A DNA stretch of 64,000 nucleotides, from positions 372,001 to 436,000 of the forward strand of contig JALDRG010000002.1 of the NCBI GenBank assembly GCA_031315995.1, given 5' to 3'. Source of the stretch: Nitrospira sp. Lineage in GTDB: Bacteria > Nitrospirota > Nitrospiria > Nitrospirales > Nitrospiraceae. Below, one piece after another: positions 63,298-64,000 of the stretch (position 1 is the stretch's first letter; every line of letters begins with the position of its first letter). The translations under genes were made by a program, and so were the position numbers. Below the pieces are notes generated by a model, which was given only the letters and a program-made list of their open reading frames with translations, was not told where the DNA came from and searched no databases.

Positions 63298-64000
63298 ATG
63301 TCCGGACGATGGCCCCGACAAATTCTCTTCGGCGACATCGACGCCATGTTTGCCTCTGCCGCCGTCCTCGCTGATCCATCGCTGAGAGGGAAACCGGTTG
63401 CCGTCGGCGGGCCTCCGCCACGCGGCATTGTGGCCGCAGCCAGTTATGAGGTCCGTCGATTCGGGGTGCGATCGGCGATGCCGACCATACAGGCCATGCG
63501 GCTCTGCCCTCAGCTCGTTCTCGTACCGCCAGACCGTCCCTTGTACCAGCGTCTGCACCGCCAGCTTCAGGACATCACCGACCGGTTTTTCCCGGAAACC
63601 GAGTGGACAAGTATCGATGAGTTTTATACGGATACGACCAGACTACAGACCCGCTATCCGGATCCGCGCGAGCTAGGGCAGGCGCTCAAAACCGACATTA
63701 CCCGCGTCACGGGCCTGACCTGCACCATTGCCCTGGCGTCCGGCAAGACCGTCGCCAAGATCGCCGCCGATGCGCATAAACCCGACGGACTGGCCGTGAT
63801 TGAACCGGACTCGGAAGCGGCATTCCTCGCCCCGCTGCCGATTCGCTCCTTGCCGGGCATGGGTCCCAAATCCACCGAAGCAATCGAGCGTCTGGGCGTT
63901 CACAGGGTCGGCGATCTGCTCGAACCTCGCTTCGAACAATCCTTGATCCGACTGCTCGGCTCTCGGCTGGCCGCGCTTCGAGCGCTCGCTCGCGGTCACG
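63298..64000 (+). CDS. dinB: DNA polymerase IV (DinB), 3' truncated by the window
   Basis: Y-family translesion polymerase; 234 codons visible and the frame is open at the edge. Palm: ILFGDIDAMFASAAV (first metal Asp), SYEVRRFGVRSAMPT, and TSIDEFYTDTT with the catalytic Asp-Glu. ALASGKTVAKIAADAHKPDG and IRSLPGMGPKSTEAIERLGV (thumb HhH) follow. The residue before the steric-gate Phe is Met (DAMF) rather than Phe or Ala. Placed directly after the SprT-like gene, suggesting a damage-tolerance pair. Confidence 0.92.
   Translation, partial: MSGRWPRQILFGDIDAMFASAAVLADPSLRGKPVAVGGPPPRGIVAAASYEVRRFGVRSAMPTIQAMRLCPQLVLVPPDRPLYQRLHRQLQDITDRFFPETEWTSIDEFYTDTTRLQTRYPDPRELGQALKTDITRVTGLTCTIALASGKTVAKIAADAHKPDGLAVIEPDSEAAFLAPLPIRSLPGMGPKSTEAIERLGVHRVGDLLEPRFEQSLIRLLGSRLAALRALARGH

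Overview
The window is about 64 kb of GC-rich (roughly 60% by eye) bacterial chromosome. It carries Gram-negative envelope genes (lptE, beta-barrel porin, many lipoproteins, gmhA), the conserved leuS-lptE-holA order, PilZ proteins and many small secreted proteins. The overall gene style is what I associate with Nitrospira/Nitrospirota. That assignment is an inference from remembered gene content; no 16S rRNA or nitrite oxidoreductase gene is present to confirm it.

Layout. 0-6.5 kb: two PilZ proteins, tRNA-His, pyrF, rpsT, and the minus-strand operon leuS-lptE-holA. 6.7-15 kb: a methyltransferase, a 1314-residue hybrid multi-sensor histidine kinase, a GMP/IMP-nucleotidase-like HAD protein, the GTPase Der, and a secreted protein with an internal duplication. 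15-24 kb: an ECF sigma/anti-sigma/cytochrome c cluster, a large exported protein, a PEGA lipoprotein, alcohol dehydrogenase, M20 peptidase, an OB-like exported protein, a beta-hydroxyacid-type dehydrogenase and a lipoprotein. 24-34.6 kb, nearly all minus strand: a BBP2-like porin, a DUF1566-type protein, then a tightly packed block of pyruvate kinase, a small exported protein, phosphoglycolate phosphatase, an M16 active/inactive pair, an XRE-metallo-hydrolase fusion and two HExxH membrane proteins. Divergent from pyk at 34.8 kb is an unusual fusion of a histidine-phosphatase (FBPase-2-like) domain to a phosphofructokinase domain. 37-41 kb: a secreted guanyl-specific RNase with a barstar-type inhibitor, YidB, two paralogous CxWC mini-proteins, and hemL.

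41.5-54.4 kb is looser and looks accessory: a secreted nuclease, a Phd/RelE toxin-antitoxin pair with a regularly phased operator, an IS110-family element beside a truncated second copy of the nuclease tail, decayed ORF fragments, long gene-free stretches, a DUF2254 membrane protein, a patatin-like lipase whose start lies inside an overlapping ORF, and an amidase. 54.4-64 kb returns to dense coding: two SGNH hydrolases (one at 53.2 kb), a periplasmic metallo-beta-lactamase-fold protein, YbgC thioesterase coupled to a 37-residue membrane protein, a frameshifted four-helix-bundle gene inside inverted repeats, an orphan CARF protein of the CRISPR-associated TIGR02710 type, an NfeD/SPFH membrane pair, gmhA with an overlapping deoxyhypusine-synthase-like gene, a SprT-like protein and the 5' part of dinB.

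The strongest candidates for something under-described are the phosphatase-PFK fusion (34802-37141), the CRISPR-less CARF protein (58201-59457) beside the inverted-repeat four-helix-bundle unit, and the recurrent use of perfect hairpins without U-tracts in gaps between genes, three of them between convergent genes.
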